A DNA stretch of 64,000 nucleotides from Streptomyces sp. RFCAC02 (GTDB lineage Bacteria > Actinomycetota > Actinomycetes > Streptomycetales > Streptomycetaceae). The notes below the pieces were generated by a model. That model ran no database searches. It was not told the origin of the DNA and was given only the letters and a program-made list of their open reading frames with translations. Position numbers and translations under genes: made by a program. The stretch spans positions 5,799,501 through 5,863,500 of the forward strand of contig NZ_SAUH01000001.1 in assembly GCF_004193175.1 (NCBI RefSeq). The letters are read 5' to 3'. Shown here piece by piece: positions 53,968 through 63,878 of this stretch; the stretch's first letter is position 1; each line of letters opens with the position of its first letter.

Positions 53968-55173
53968 TCAGCCCGCGAGCAGGGTGCCGGGCGCGTCCAG
54001 GGCGGCCTGTACGGCGGAGCGCGCGGCGCCGATGAGGGGGCCGTCGGGGCCGAGGGGCGACGCGGTGACCGGGACCGGAGTCGTGCGCCCGCCCGCGGCG
54101 ACGGCGGTGCGGCGGGTCAGTTCGCGCCCGACCGGCGGCAGGAGCCAGGGCGCGAGCCGGGCGAGGCTGCCGCCGATGACGACGCGGCGCGGATCGAGCA
54201 GGTTGACGGCGCCGGACAGGGCGATGCCGAGGGCGGTGCCCGCGCGGGTCACGGCCCGCAGCGCGATCCGGTCACCGGCCTCGCAGCGGGCCGTCAGGGC
54301 GGCCATCCGGACGCCGGGACCCGGCTCGATGCCCGCCGCCCGCAGGACGGCGTCCTCCCCGGCGTACACCTCCAGGCAGCCGCGCCCGCCGCAGGTGCAC
54401 GGCGGGCCGTCGGGGCGGACCGGTACGTGGCCGAGTTCGCCGGCGAAGCCGTGGGCGCCGCGCAGGAGCTCGCCGTCGACGACGACGGCGGCGCCGATGC
54501 CGATCTCGGCCGAGACGTGGATGAAGCTGTCCCGGTCCGGTATCGGGGGGCCGGACCACAGCTCGGCGAGCGCGCCGAGGCTGGCCTCGTTCTCCACGGT
54601 GAGGGGGCCGAGCCCGGGCGGCAGCAGGTCGGCCAGGTCGCTGTCGTGCCAGCCGAGGTTGGGGGCGCGCAGCACGGTCGCGGTGTCCCTGAGCACCAGG
54701 CCGGGGACGGCGACGGCGAGGCCGGCCGGACGCAGGTCCGCGCGGGCCGCCCGCTCCACCGCGCCGCGCAGCATGCCGCCGAGCGTGGCGAGGACGGCCG
54801 CCGGGTCGCTGCCCTGGTTGCGCGCCTCGTGGTCGGCGCGCACGCGGACGGTGCCGCGCAGGTCCATGACGCAGACGGCCAGGTGGTCGACGCCGATCTC
54901 GGCACCGATGCCGCACGGCCCCCGGTCGGACGCGAGGAGCTGTGTGCCGGGCCGCCCGACCGTGCCGGACCTGCCGGGGCCGCGTTCCTGCAGCAGGCCG
55001 CCCCGCAGCAGCTCGTCGACGAGGGTGGAGACCGCTGCCCGGGTGAGGCCGATGCGGGCCGCCACGTCGGCACGGGACAGCGGCCCCGCCGCGGCCACGG
55101 TGTGCAGGACGCGCGCCAGGTTGTGCTGCCGCATCTCGGCCTGCGCCTTGGGGGCGGATCTCGGGATGGTCAC
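53968..55173 (-). CDS. ROK-family repressor (XylR-like)
   Basis: A 401-residue regulator. The N-terminal winged helix is SRADVAARIGLTRAAVSTLVDELL (about 35-58). The ROK sugar-kinase-like domain has the zinc motif CTCGGRGCLEVYAG and the phosphate loops IGAEIGVDHLAV and GFAGELGH. It lies 14 bases downstream of xylB on the same strand, and xylA is divergent, so it is the probable xylose repressor. GTG 55173 is used; the frame is open far upstream through the antisense of xylB, which is not coding. Confidence 0.9.
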   Translation of the reverse strand: MTIPRSAPKAQAEMRQHNLARVLHTVAAAGPLSRADVAARIGLTRAAVSTLVDELLRGGLLQERGPGRSGTVGRPGTQLLASDRGPCGIGAEIGVDHLAVCVMDLRGTVRVRADHEARNQGSDPAAVLATLGGMLRGAVERAARADLRPAGLAVAVPGLVLRDTATVLRAPNLGWHDSDLADLLPPGLGPLTVENEASLGALAELWSGPPIPDRDSFIHVSAEIGIGAAVVVDGELLRGAHGFAGELGHVPVRPDGPPCTCGGRGCLEVYAGEDAVLRAAGIEPGPGVRMAALTARCEAGDRIALRAVTRAGTALGIALSGAVNLLDPRRVVIGGSLARLAPWLLPPVGRELTRRTAVAAGGRTTPVPVTASPLGPDGPLIGAARSAVQAALDAPGTLLAG

Positions 55174-55187
55174 CGTGCGCGCCCTTG

Positions 55188-56621
55188 TCAGCGGCGCCGC
55201 AGGAGCGCGCCGGCGTCCGTGAGGGCGGCGGCCAGGCGTTCGCGGGCGGCGTCGTCCCGTTCGACGGCGGGGAGGTCGGTGCCGGCGGCGGTGTCCCAGC
55301 CGCGGGCGACGGCCGCCGCGTCGTGTCCCAGCAGCAGACCGGCCGCCTGGGCCGCGGCGCCGAGGGCGACCAGTTCGTCGGCGCGCGGGATGCGGACGGG
55401 GCGCCCCGAGAGGCGGCGGACCGTGTCGCGCCATGCGGTGCCGCGTGCGCCGCCGCCGATGAGCAGGATCGGGGCGTCGGGGGCGGCGTCGTCGTCCAGC
55501 ACCAGGTCGAGTGCCTGGAGGAGTGCGAAAACGGCGCCGTCGTAGGCGGCCTGGAGGATCTGCCCGCCGGTCGTCGCGTGGGTCAGGCCGTGGAGCAGAC
55601 CGGTGGCGTACGGCAGGTCGGGGGTGCGTTCGCCGTCGAGGAACGGCAGGACGGTGACCTCGCCGCCCGCCTCCACGGCCTCCCGGTCGCGGCCCAGGAG
55701 GGCGGCGAAGCGGTCGACGGCCAGCGTGCAGTTCAGGGTGCAGGCGAGCGGCAGCCAGGCGTCGCCGGCGTCGGCGAAGCCGGCCACGATTCCGCTGGGA
55801 TCGGCGGGGCGCCGGCGGGAGACGGCGTATACGGTGCCCGAGGTGCCGAGGCTGAGGACGGGCGCGCCGGGGGTGAGGCCGAGACCGAGCGCGCCCGCCA
55901 TGTTGTCGCCCGTGCCGGCGGCCACCGGGATGCCGGGCGGCAGCGGCAGGCCGGGGCGGACGGTGCCCGCGGCCTCGCCGGCGGGGACGACGCGGGGGAG
56001 CAGCGCCGGGTCGAGGCCGACGTGGCCGAGGATCTCCGCGTCGTAGTCCTGGGCGGCCGACGACCACCAGCCGCTGCCGGACGCGTCGCCGCGGTCGGTG
56101 GTGCCGCCGGTGACCTCCTGGCCGGTGAGCCGGCCCGTGAGGTAGTCGTGGGGCAGCCGCACCGCGCGGGTGGCGGCCGCGGCCTCCGGTTCGTTCTCGC
56201 GCAGCCAGGCCCACTTCGTGACCGTGAACGAGGCGGCCGGCACGCTGCCGGTGCGCTCCGCCCAGGCCGCGGGGCCGCCGAGGTCGGCGAGGAGCCGGTC
56301 GCGCTGGGGCGCGGAGCGGGTGTCGTTCCACAACAGGGCGTTGCGGACGGGACGGCCGTCCGCGTCCAGGGTGACCAGGCCGTGCTGCTGCCCGGCCACC
56401 GCGACGGCGGCGGCCTGCGCGGCCGCGGGACCGCACTGCTCGACCGCAGCGGTCAGGGCCTGCCACCACTGCTCGGGGTCGCTGTCACGCTCCGGGGTGA
56501 CGACGTTCGGCGCCGAGCCGCGCGCGACGACCCGGCCGGTGGCGGCGTCGACCACCAGCACCTTGGTGGACTGCGTGGAGCTGTCCACGCCGATGACAAG
56601 GGGACCGTCTGGTACGGCCAT
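55188..56621 (-). CDS. xylB: Xylulokinase
   Basis: A 477-residue FGGY-family kinase that phosphorylates D-xylulose. The ATP site includes VIGVDSSTQSTKVLVVD (9-25). AGQQHGLVTLD, ASFTVTKWAWLR, and the C-terminal LIGGGARGTAWRDTVRRLSG are characteristic of XylB. The length agrees with the family (about 480). It is divergent from xylA across a 123-base promoter region and forms an operon with the ROK regulator. Confidence 0.95.
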   Translation of the reverse strand: MAVPDGPLVIGVDSSTQSTKVLVVDAATGRVVARGSAPNVVTPERDSDPEQWWQALTAAVEQCGPAAAQAAAVAVAGQQHGLVTLDADGRPVRNALLWNDTRSAPQRDRLLADLGGPAAWAERTGSVPAASFTVTKWAWLRENEPEAAAATRAVRLPHDYLTGRLTGQEVTGGTTDRGDASGSGWWSSAAQDYDAEILGHVGLDPALLPRVVPAGEAAGTVRPGLPLPPGIPVAAGTGDNMAGALGLGLTPGAPVLSLGTSGTVYAVSRRRPADPSGIVAGFADAGDAWLPLACTLNCTLAVDRFAALLGRDREAVEAGGEVTVLPFLDGERTPDLPYATGLLHGLTHATTGGQILQAAYDGAVFALLQALDLVLDDDAAPDAPILLIGGGARGTAWRDTVRRLSGRPVRIPRADELVALGAAAQAAGLLLGHDAAAVARGWDTAAGTDLPAVERDDAARERLAAALTDAGALLRRR

Positions 56622-56676
56622 GTGAGCGTCCTCTCGAAGGCCGGGGGCACGGGGGGTTCCGCGGCGGGCTTACGCA

Positions 56677-56688
56677 TACTAATTTGTA
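56677..56688. promoter_or_regulatory. AT-rich dyad between xylB and xylA, possible XylR operator
   Basis: TACTAATTTGTA is a 12-bp near-palindrome with one mismatched pair, an AT-rich island in the 123-base divergent gap. ROK repressors of xylose genes bind AT-rich dyads at this position. Only one copy is evident. Confidence 0.5.
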
Positions 56689-56744
56689 AACGGCCCTGAC
56701 GAAATAGGCCGCACACTCACGCACTGGGGAGCCGAGGAAACCGC

Positions 56745-57917
56745 ATGTCATACCAGCCCACTCCCGCCGACAAGTTCAGCTTCGGTCTGTGGACCGTCGG
56801 CTGGCAGGGCCGTGACCCCTTCGGGGACGCGACCCGCCCGGCCCTCGACCCGGCCGAGTCCGTCACCCGCCTCGCCGAGCTGGGCGCGTGGGGCGTCACC
56901 TTCCACGACGACGACCTGATCCCGTTCGGCGCCTCGCAGTCCGAGCGCGAGGGCCACATCAAGCGCTTCCGCCAGGCCCTGGACGCCACCGGCCTCGTCG
57001 TGCCCATGGCCACGACGAACCTGTTCACCCACCCGGTGTTCAAGGACGGCGGCTTCACGGCCAACGACCGCGACGTCCGGCGCTACGCCCTGCGCAAGAC
57101 CATGCGCAACATCGACCTGGCCGCCGAGCTGGGCGCCGAGACGTACGTGGCGTGGGGCGGCCGCGAGGGCGCCGAGAGCGGCGCGGCCAAGGACGTGCGG
57201 GCGGCGCTCGACCGTTTCAAGGAGGCGTTCGACCTGCTGGCCGAGTACGTCGTCTCGAAGGGCTACGACCTGCGCTTCGCGCTGGAGCCCAAGCCGAACG
57301 AGCCGCGCGGCGACATCCTCCTGCCGACCGTCGGCCACGCCCTGGCCTTCATCGAGAGGCTGGAGCGCCCGGAGATGTTCGGCGTGAACCCGGAGGTCGG
57401 CCACGAGCAGATGGCCGGGCTCAACTTCCCCCACGGCATCGCCCAGGCGCTGTGGGCCGGCAAGCTGTTCCACATCGACCTGAACGGCCAGAGCGGCATC
57501 AAGTACGACCAGGACCTGCGGTTCGGCGCGGGCGACCTGCGGTCCGCGTTCTGGCTGGTGGACCTGCTGGAGAGCGCCGGCTACGAGGGGCCGCGCCACT
57601 TCGACTTCAAGCCCCCGCGCACCGAGGACTTCGACGGCGTGTGGGCCTCGGCCGCCGGCTGCATGCGCAACTACCTGATTTTGAAGGAGCGCGCCGCCGC
57701 CTTCCGCGCGGACCCCGCCGTCCAGGAGGCGCTGGCCGCGGCCCGTCTGGACGAGCTGGCCACGCCGACGCTGGCCGAGGGCGAGACGCCGGAGGCGCTG
57801 CTGGCGGACCGCAGCGCGTTCGAGGACTTCGACCCGGAGGCCGCCGCCGCACGCGGGATGGCGTTCGAGGCGCTGGACCAGCTCGCCATGGACCACCTGC
57901 TGGGCGCTCGCGGCTGA
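56745..57917 (+). CDS. xylA: Xylose isomerase
   Basis: A 390-residue TIM-barrel enzyme converting D-xylose to D-xylulose. It starts at ATG 56745 after GAGGAAA. Landmarks are [18 protein letters not shown] (7-24), the catalytic His/Asp in [21 protein letters not shown], and the metal-binding [11 protein letters not shown] and NPEVGHEQM. The length matches Streptomyces xylose isomerases (387-394). It is divergent from xylB and followed by a strong terminator. Confidence 0.97.
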   Translation: MSYQPTPADKFSFGLWTVGWQGRDPFGDATRPALDPAESVTRLAELGAWGVTFHDDDLIPFGASQSEREGHIKRFRQALDATGLVVPMATTNLFTHPVFKDGGFTANDRDVRRYALRKTMRNIDLAAELGAETYVAWGGREGAESGAAKDVRAALDRFKEAFDLLAEYVVSKGYDLRFALEPKPNEPRGDILLPTVGHALAFIERLERPEMFGVNPEVGHEQMAGLNFPHGIAQALWAGKLFHIDLNGQSGIKYDQDLRFGAGDLRSAFWLVDLLESAGYEGPRHFDFKPPRTEDFDGVWASAAGCMRNYLILKERAAAFRADPAVQEALAAARLDELATPTLAEGETPEALLADRSAFEDFDPEAAAARGMAFEALDQLAMDHLLGARG

Positions 57918-57932
57918 CGCCGTCGCCGGGCC

Positions 57933-57976
57933 ACGGCTCCGGTCCCCTCCCCGCGCGGGAAGGGGACCGGAGCCGT
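57933..57976. terminator. Terminator between xylA and the convergent hydrolase
   Basis: ACGGCTCCGGTCCCCT (57933-57948) pairs perfectly with 57961-57976 across a 12-nt loop. It lies between two convergent stop codons and can serve both. Confidence 0.85.
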
Positions 57977-57981
57977 CGGTC

Positions 57982-58806
57982 TCAGCGGGCGTCGCCGGGT
58001 GTCCGGCCGCCGGGTCCGGCGCACCACTCCAGCAGGAGGCCGGCGAGATCGTCCGGGCGCTCCTCGTGCGCGTAGTGGCCGATGCCCTCCCACAGCACGG
58101 TCCGCGAGTCCGGGTGCGTACGGGTCTCCCGGTCCAGGGCGGCGGCCTCGGCGGACGTGTGCACGGCGAGGGTCGGCCGGGTACGGCGGCGCAGGTACGC
58201 GTCGGCTGCCGGGCGGAGCCCGAGCGAGCCGGGCGCGAGGTAGGTGACGTGCCGGTAGCGGTGGAGCACCAGCGGATCGACCGTAGCGATCAGTGCCTCG
58301 TGGCGTGCGCGGACGGCGGCCGGACTGCGGTCGTTGAACGCGCGGCCGACCCAGCGCACGGCCCAGGGCGCGCCCTCGCGGAGCAGCGCCTCCTGTTCGG
58401 CCGCCATGCGCTGCGCCAGCGAGGGGTCGCCGCCGAAGGACGTCGCGACGGTGACGACGGAACGCACCAGCTCCGGGTGGCCCACACCCAGCGCGGTGGC
58501 CACCTGGCCGCCCAGCGAATGGCCGACCGCCACGACCGCTCCCGTGCCGAGGCGGCGCAGCAGGCCGGCCAGTTCGTCCGCCAGCGCGGGCGGCGAGCAG
58601 CGGTCGGGGCGATCCGGCGTCCGCCCGTGTCCGGGGAGGTCGACCGCGATGACACGGTGACGCGGTGCGAGGCGGGGGAGGAGAGGCAACCAGTCCTCGG
58701 CGTCGCTGCCCCAGCCGTGCACCAGCAGCAGGGGTGCGCCGGCGCCCGGCCCGGGCGGCTCACCGGTGTCGATGGCGTGCGGCGGGACGTGCTCCGGGAC
58801 GGACAT
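57982..58806 (-). CDS. Alpha/beta hydrolase
   Basis: A 274-residue cytoplasmic hydrolase with the oxyanion HGWGSDAEDW, the nucleophile elbow GHSLGG, and a C-terminal catalytic histidine in GIGHYAHEERP. IAVDLPGHGRTPDRP is the usual strand-4 block. The start is ATG 58806 behind GAGAGGAG. The substrate cannot be predicted. It is 29 bases downstream of the second ROK gene on the same strand. Confidence 0.9.
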   Translation of the reverse strand: MSVPEHVPPHAIDTGEPPGPGAGAPLLLVHGWGSDAEDWLPLLPRLAPRHRVIAVDLPGHGRTPDRPDRCSPPALADELAGLLRRLGTGAVVAVGHSLGGQVATALGVGHPELVRSVVTVATSFGGDPSLAQRMAAEQEALLREGAPWAVRWVGRAFNDRSPAAVRARHEALIATVDPLVLHRYRHVTYLAPGSLGLRPAADAYLRRRTRPTLAVHTSAEAAALDRETRTHPDSRTVLWEGIGHYAHEERPDDLAGLLLEWCAGPGGRTPGDAR

Positions 58807-58835
58807 GGGTCTCCTCTCGCGGATCCCGCGTCACC

Positions 58836-60068
58836 CTAGCGGGCGGAGTGCGCGGCGGATACGGCGCGGGCGGAGGCGACCGCCGGTACTCCGCCGAGCA
58901 GGCCCTCCAGGGCGAGCGCGGCGGCGCCGAGACTCACCGGGTTGGCCGGGACACGGCTGAGGACGACCCCGGTGCCGCCCGGTCCGGCACGGGGGAGCGC
59001 GTACCGGGCGACGGTTTCCCTCACCGGGTCGAGAAGCGCCGTGCCGAGGGCGCGGGACACCCAGCCGGTGAGGACGACGAGGCCGGGGTCGAGGAGGTTC
59101 ACCAGGTCCGTGATGGCGCTGCCGAGGAGGCCGGCGGTGTGCGCCACGACATGCCGCGCCCACGGGTCCCCGGCGGCGCACGCCTCGGCGAGCGCCCCGA
59201 GGGCCGAGGCCGGGTCACCGGCCCGGACCGGCGCGCTGTCGGGCGCCCTCTCCCGCAGGCTCCGCACGATGCCGGACGCCCCGGCGTACGCCTCGACGCA
59301 GCCCAGGCGGCCGCACCGGCAGGGGCGGCCCTCCGGGACGAGCGTCGTGTGCCCCCACTCGCCTGCCCCACCCCCGGCGCCCCGGTAGGGCGTGCCGCCG
59401 AGCGCGAGCCCGGCACCGACGCACGTGCCGAGACTGACGACCACGGCGTCGTCCACCTCACGCGCGGCGCCCCACCACAGCTCAGCGACGACGCAGGTCC
59501 GCAGCGGGCTGTCGAGGTAGAGCCGGTACGGGACGTGCTCGCGCAGCAGGGCGAGCAGGGGGACGTGGTGCCATCCCCAGGCGGGTGCGTGGACGAGGAC
59601 GCCGCCGTCCCGCTCCACGGAGCCGGGGACGCCGATGCCCGCGCCCAGCACGCGGACCCGGCCCGCGCGGGCCACCGCGGCGCGCATGACCCGGGCGACC
59701 TCCCGCGCCGCCTCGGCCGGGGCGCGGCCGGCGGGACGGTACGGCGCTCTCGCGCGGGCGAGGACGCGCAGCGCGGTGTCGACCACCTCGACGTGCACGT
59801 GGGTGTCGGTGAGGTCGACCCCGACCAGTGCGCCGCCGCGCGGGTTCACGGCGACCAGGCCGCGCGGCCGGCCGCCGCCGGAGTCCTCGTGGCCGGCCTC
59901 CACCAGCAGGCCGAGGTCGAGCAGTTCCCCGACGAGGGTGGCGACCGTCGCCAGGGAGAGGCCGCTGCCGCGCGCGAGACGCGGACGGGACACGGGGGAT
60001 TCGGCGATGACCTGCCGCAGGATCCGGTGGCGGTTGGCCGTGCGGATGTCGCGGGAGGTGCGTTTCAC
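58836..60068 (-). CDS. ROK-family regulator
   Basis: A 410-residue protein. The N-terminal winged helix is SRPRLARGSGLSLATVATLVGELLDLGLL (about 28-56). The ROK domain has GVDLTDTHVHVEVVD, GAGEWGHTTLV and the zinc motif CRCGRLGCVEAYAG. GTG 60068 follows GAGGG and lies one base after the stop of the small upstream gene. It is distinct from the xylR-like ROK at 53968. Targets are unknown; the GH95 gene nearby is a possibility. Confidence 0.88.
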   Translation of the reverse strand: MKRTSRDIRTANRHRILRQVIAESPVSRPRLARGSGLSLATVATLVGELLDLGLLVEAGHEDSGGGRPRGLVAVNPRGGALVGVDLTDTHVHVEVVDTALRVLARARAPYRPAGRAPAEAAREVARVMRAAVARAGRVRVLGAGIGVPGSVERDGGVLVHAPAWGWHHVPLLALLREHVPYRLYLDSPLRTCVVAELWWGAAREVDDAVVVSLGTCVGAGLALGGTPYRGAGGGAGEWGHTTLVPEGRPCRCGRLGCVEAYAGASGIVRSLRERAPDSAPVRAGDPASALGALAEACAAGDPWARHVVAHTAGLLGSAITDLVNLLDPGLVVLTGWVSRALGTALLDPVRETVARYALPRAGPGGTGVVLSRVPANPVSLGAAALALEGLLGGVPAVASARAVSAAHSAR

Positions 60069-60069
60069 C

Positions 60070-60354
60070 TCAGCCCTCGCCGTCCCGGCCCTTCCTGCGG
60101 AACCAGCGGCGTCTTCGGCCCTTGCCCGGGTCGTGCACCCAGCCGGCGGGCGGGGTGTCGGAGCGCCACGGCTGCGGGGCGGGCGCCTCCTTCCGCCACC
60201 GCTCGGTGAGCATCCGCGTGCGGGCGGAGGGCTCCTTGACCTCCGCGCCGCGCACGAACCCCTCGTCGAGCACGAGCCCGTCCCAGGGGTCGTCCCCGCT
60301 GCCGTCCCACTCGTCACGCCGCGGGTCGTCCCCTCCCGCCGGTGTGCCGTTCAT
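60070..60354 (-). CDS. Small hypothetical protein
   Basis: A 94-residue hydrophilic protein starting at ATG 60354 behind a strong GGAGGGGAGGAG. It contains LVLDEGFVRGAEVKEPSARTRMLTERWRKE (landmarks LDEGFVRGAEV and EPSARTRML) and a basic tail GRRRRWFRRKGRDG. I recognise no domain. The ribosome site, the coupling to the ROK gene and the codon pattern make it a probable real gene. It could be a cytoplasmic regulator or a membrane-proximal basic protein. Confidence 0.7.
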   Translation of the reverse strand: MNGTPAGGDDPRRDEWDGSGDDPWDGLVLDEGFVRGAEVKEPSARTRMLTERWRKEAPAPQPWRSDTPPAGWVHDPGKGRRRRWFRRKGRDGEG

Positions 60355-60441
60355 GGGCTCCTCCCCTCCGCCGCCGCGCGGACTTCTGTCACAGAGAGAA
60401 CGCGGTGCTCCGCCCGCCGGTTCCCGCAGCCGTGCGCGAGG

Positions 60442-61413
60442 TCACACGGAGCTGTCGGTGTGCTCCCGCGCCCGCTCGCCGCGCGTGGCGTACAGGCTGG
60501 TCACGGTCGTCACGGCGAGGACGGCGCAGATTACGCCCAGCGAGAGGGCGGTGCTGATCTCGGGCACGTGCACGCCCGACTCGTGCAGGGCGTGCAGGAA
60601 GAGCTTGACGCCGATGAAGCCGAGGATGATCGACAGGCCGTAGGAGAGGTGCACCAGCTTGCGCAGCAGGCCCCCGATGAGGAAGTAGAGCTGGCGCAGG
60701 CCCATGAGGGCGAACGCGTTGGCCGTGAAGACGATGTACGGGTCCTCGGTGAGACCGAAGATCGCGGGGATCGAGTCGAGCGCGAAGAGGATGTCGGTGC
60801 TGCCGATGGCGAGCATGACGATCAGCATGGGCGTCATGAGGCGGCGCCCGTTCTCCCGGATGGTCATCCGCGTGCCGTGGTACTGGTCGGTGGCGGGGAA
60901 GCGCCGCTCGACCATCTTGAGGAAGCGGTTCTCCTCGAACTCCTCGTCCTCCTCGTCGGCGCGGGCCTCCTGGATCAGCTTCCAGGCGGTCCACACGAGG
61001 AAGGCGCCGAAGAGGTAGAAGACCCACGAGAACGTCGAGATCAGCGCGGCGCCGGCGGCGATGAAGCACGCCCGCAGCACCAGGGCGATCAGGACGCCCA
61101 CCATCAGGACGCGCGCCTGGTACTGGGTCGGCACCGAGAACTTCGCCATGATGAGCACGAAGACGAAGAGGTTGTCGACGCTCAGCGACTTCTCGGTGAC
61201 ATAGCCGGCGAAGAACTCGCCCGACGGCTGGCCGCCCGCGAACACGAGCAGTCCGAGGCCGAAGAGGCAGGCCAGGACGATCCACACGATCGTCCAGGTG
61301 CCCGCCTCCCGCAGGGAGACCTCGTGGGGCTTTCGCCCGAAGAAGAAGTCGACCGCGATGAAGGCGCTCAGCGCCACCACCGTCAGCACCCACATGGTCA
61401 ACGACACGTCCAC
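60442..61413 (-). CDS. TerC-family integral membrane protein
   Basis: A 323-residue polytopic protein with eight or nine helices. TerC landmarks include VDFFFGRKPHEVSLREA, FFAGYVTEKSLSVDNLFVFVLIM (landmarks TEKSLSVDN and VFVLIM) with its conserved acidic residues, and GSTDILFALDSIPAIFGLTEDPYIVFTANAFALMGLRQLYF (landmarks DILFALDSIPA and TANAFALMGLR). The family is linked to tellurite resistance and to metal (Mn) export during secretion. GTG 61413 has GGAGGAA upstream. No other ter genes are in the window. Confidence 0.93.
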   Translation of the reverse strand: MDVSLTMWVLTVVALSAFIAVDFFFGRKPHEVSLREAGTWTIVWIVLACLFGLGLLVFAGGQPSGEFFAGYVTEKSLSVDNLFVFVLIMAKFSVPTQYQARVLMVGVLIALVLRACFIAAGAALISTFSWVFYLFGAFLVWTAWKLIQEARADEEDEEFEENRFLKMVERRFPATDQYHGTRMTIRENGRRLMTPMLIVMLAIGSTDILFALDSIPAIFGLTEDPYIVFTANAFALMGLRQLYFLIGGLLRKLVHLSYGLSIILGFIGVKLFLHALHESGVHVPEISTALSLGVICAVLAVTTVTSLYATRGERAREHTDSSV

Positions 61414-61547
61414 GGTTCCTCCGGTCCTCCGAGGGCAGTCGGCGCGCACCCTGGACGAGGCGACGCGCGATTAATCAGATAGTAAAGTCACGAGCTTCCT
61501 TTCTTGAAACTCCCTTGGTGCTTCCTTGGTTCCCCGTTGGGTCATCC

Positions 61548-63878
61548 TCACCCCGTCCGGTCCGGCCGCAGGACGTACACGCCGCCCGGGCGGGTCCGGC
61601 AGGAGAGCACCCCGGCCTCGGGGCGCGTGATCCCCGCCACCGTCCCCTCCGGTCCCTCGACCGTCAGATCGGCGGCCGCCCGGACGCGCAGCGGCCGGCC
61701 CAGCCGGGAGACGATCCGCGCCCGCGTCAGCGCACCGCCCGACCAGGCCGCGTCCACCTCGAACCCGCCGCGGGCCAGCAGGCCGCGGACCCGGCCCTCC
61801 GGGATCGCGCCGGGCAGCGCGGGCAGCAGGTGCAGCTCACCGGCGTGGCTCTGGAGCAGCCACTCCGTGATGCCCGCCGTCGCGCCGAAATTCCCGTCGA
61901 TCTGGAACGGCGGATGCAGGTCGAACAGGTTCGGCGCGGTGCGCTCGGGCGTGAGCTGGCGCGACAGCAGGCTGTACGACCGGTCCCCCTCGCCGAGGCG
62001 CGCCCAGAAGTTGATCTTCCAGCCCAGTGACCAGCCGGTGCCCGCGTCCCCGCGGCGCTCCAGTGTCGTGCGCGCGGCGGCGAACAGCTCGGGCGTCGCC
62101 CGCGTGATCCGCGCGCCCGGATGCAGGGCGTACAGGTGCGACACGTGCCGGTGGTCCTGCTCGGGAGCGTCCGCGTCCCAGTCGTCCTGCCACTCCTGGA
62201 TCTGGCCGACGGCGCCCACGCGGATCGGGGGAAGCCGGTCCGCCGCCGCGCGCACCCGCGTCCGCAGCTCGTCGTCCACGCCCAGCACGCCCGCCGCGGC
62301 GTCCACCGCGGCGAACAGGTCGCGCAGGATCTGGCCGTCCATGGCGGGTCCCGCGGCCAGCGAGCCGCCGTCCCCCGGGTGGTGCGCGTTCTCGGGGGAG
62401 AGGGACGGGCACGTCACGAGGTGTCCGGTCCGCGGATCGGTGACCAGCGCGTCGAGGAAGAAGCGCGCGGCGTCGGCGAGGACCGGGTACCGCGCCCGCA
62501 GCGCGTCCGTGTCCCCGGTGAAGAGGTGGTGCTCCCACACCGCGAGGGCCAGCCACGCGCCGCCCGTGGGCCACATCCCCCAGAACGCCCCGTCCACCGG
62601 CGCCGTCCCGCGCCACAGGTCGGTGTTGTGATGCGCCACCCAGCCGCCGGCGCCGTACATGTCGCGGGCCGTCCGCGCGCCCGAGACGCGGAGGTCGGCG
62701 AGCAGCGCGAAGAGCGGCTCCAGGCAGTCCAGGAGATTGGCCGGGCCGGCGGGCCAGTAGTTCATCTCCGTGTTGATGTTGATCGTGTACTTGCAGCCCC
62801 ACGGCGGGTCGGTGAGGTCGTTCCACAGCCCCTGGAGATTCGCCGGCTGCGTGCCGGGCCGTGAGCAGGAGATCAGCAGGTAGCGGCCGTACTGGAAGCA
62901 GAGCGCGGCGAGCTGCGGGTCGCCGCCGTCGGCGAAGGCCGCCACGCGTTCGTCGGTCGGCAGGGCTGCCGCGGCGGTCGCGGGTATCTCCAGATCGGCC
63001 CGGCCGAACAGCGCGCCGAAGTCCTCGGTGTGGCGCCGCAGGAGATCCGCGTACGGACGTCCGGCGGCGCGGCCGAGGTCGCCGCCGGCCCGCGCCCCGG
63101 GGTCGCCGCTCGCGCCGTCGCGCCAGTCGACGTGACTCGTGCCCGCGGTGATCAGCAGCGTCACGGCGTCGGCGCCCGTCACGGTGAGAACGCCGTCCGC
63201 CGAGCGCACGTCCGCTCCGCCGCCCTCGCACACGGCACGGACCAGCGCCGTGAACCGGACCTGACCCGGCACGTCCCCCATGTCGCCGCCCCGTCCGTGC
63301 AGGGCGATGGTGTCCGCCGCCGGGGAGGCGGTGCGCTCGGCCAGCGGTCCGTCCAGGGCGGCCGTGAACGAGACCGCGCCCGGGGCGTCGGCCGTCAGCC
63401 GCACCACGATCGCCTGGTCCGGCGCGCTGGCGAACACCTCGCGCTGATGGCGTACGCCGGCGTGGGTGAACGCGACGGTGTGCACCGCCCGCGCGAGATC
63501 AAGCTCCCGCCGGTAGCCGCCGACGGGTTCCCGGAGGGGGAACGTCAGCCGCAGCGCGCCGACCGTCTGATACGGCGCCTGGCGGACCGGGATTCCCATC
63601 AGGTCCCGGTCGACGAGCGCCGCCGCCTCGTCCCACTCCCCGTCGAACACCCGCCGGCGGACCTCGGACAGCGACTCCGCCGCGCGCGGATTGTCGTACC
63701 GGTGAGGGCCGCCTGCCCAGACGGTGTCCTCGTTGAGCTGGAGTTCCTCGGCGGCCACGCCGCCGTGCACCATCGCGCCGAGCCGGCCGTTGCCCACCGG
63801 CAGGGCCTCCAGCCAGGCGCGGGCGGGGCGCGGGTACCAGAGCCGGTGCGGGGCCGGCGCGAAGGCGTGCGACGTCAT
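61548..63878 (-). CDS. GH95 glycoside hydrolase (alpha-L-fucosidase/galactosidase type)
   Basis: A 776-residue enzyme. The N-terminal beta domain begins [29 protein letters not shown] (landmarks [14 protein letters not shown] and [12 protein letters not shown]). The (alpha/alpha)6 barrel carries [54 protein letters not shown] blocks (landmarks [13 protein letters not shown]) and [13 protein letters not shown]. No signal peptide follows from ATG 63878, so it is probably intracellular. Members act on alpha-L-fucosides or alpha-L-galactosides. From 63879 to the window end I see only the upstream region. Confidence 0.93.
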   Translation of the reverse strand: MTSHAFAPAPHRLWYPRPARAWLEALPVGNGRLGAMVHGGVAAEELQLNEDTVWAGGPHRYDNPRAAESLSEVRRRVFDGEWDEAAALVDRDLMGIPVRQAPYQTVGALRLTFPLREPVGGYRRELDLARAVHTVAFTHAGVRHQREVFASAPDQAIVVRLTADAPGAVSFTAALDGPLAERTASPAADTIALHGRGGDMGDVPGQVRFTALVRAVCEGGGADVRSADGVLTVTGADAVTLLITAGTSHVDWRDGASGDPGARAGGDLGRAAGRPYADLLRRHTEDFGALFGRADLEIPATAAAALPTDERVAAFADGGDPQLAALCFQYGRYLLISCSRPGTQPANLQGLWNDLTDPPWGCKYTININTEMNYWPAGPANLLDCLEPLFALLADLRVSGARTARDMYGAGGWVAHHNTDLWRGTAPVDGAFWGMWPTGGAWLALAVWEHHLFTGDTDALRARYPVLADAARFFLDALVTDPRTGHLVTCPSLSPENAHHPGDGGSLAAGPAMDGQILRDLFAAVDAAAGVLGVDDELRTRVRAAADRLPPIRVGAVGQIQEWQDDWDADAPEQDHRHVSHLYALHPGARITRATPELFAAARTTLERRGDAGTGWSLGWKINFWARLGEGDRSYSLLSRQLTPERTAPNLFDLHPPFQIDGNFGATAGITEWLLQSHAGELHLLPALPGAIPEGRVRGLLARGGFEVDAAWSGGALTRARIVSRLGRPLRVRAAADLTVEGPEGTVAGITRPEAGVLSCRTRPGGVYVLRPDRTG

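Noticed and set aside
55174..56469. N-terminal extension of the ROK gene to 56469
   Set aside because: The extra 430 residues overlap xylB out of frame and are Arg/Pro/Gly-rich. The GTG at 55173 begins the recognisable ROK sequence.
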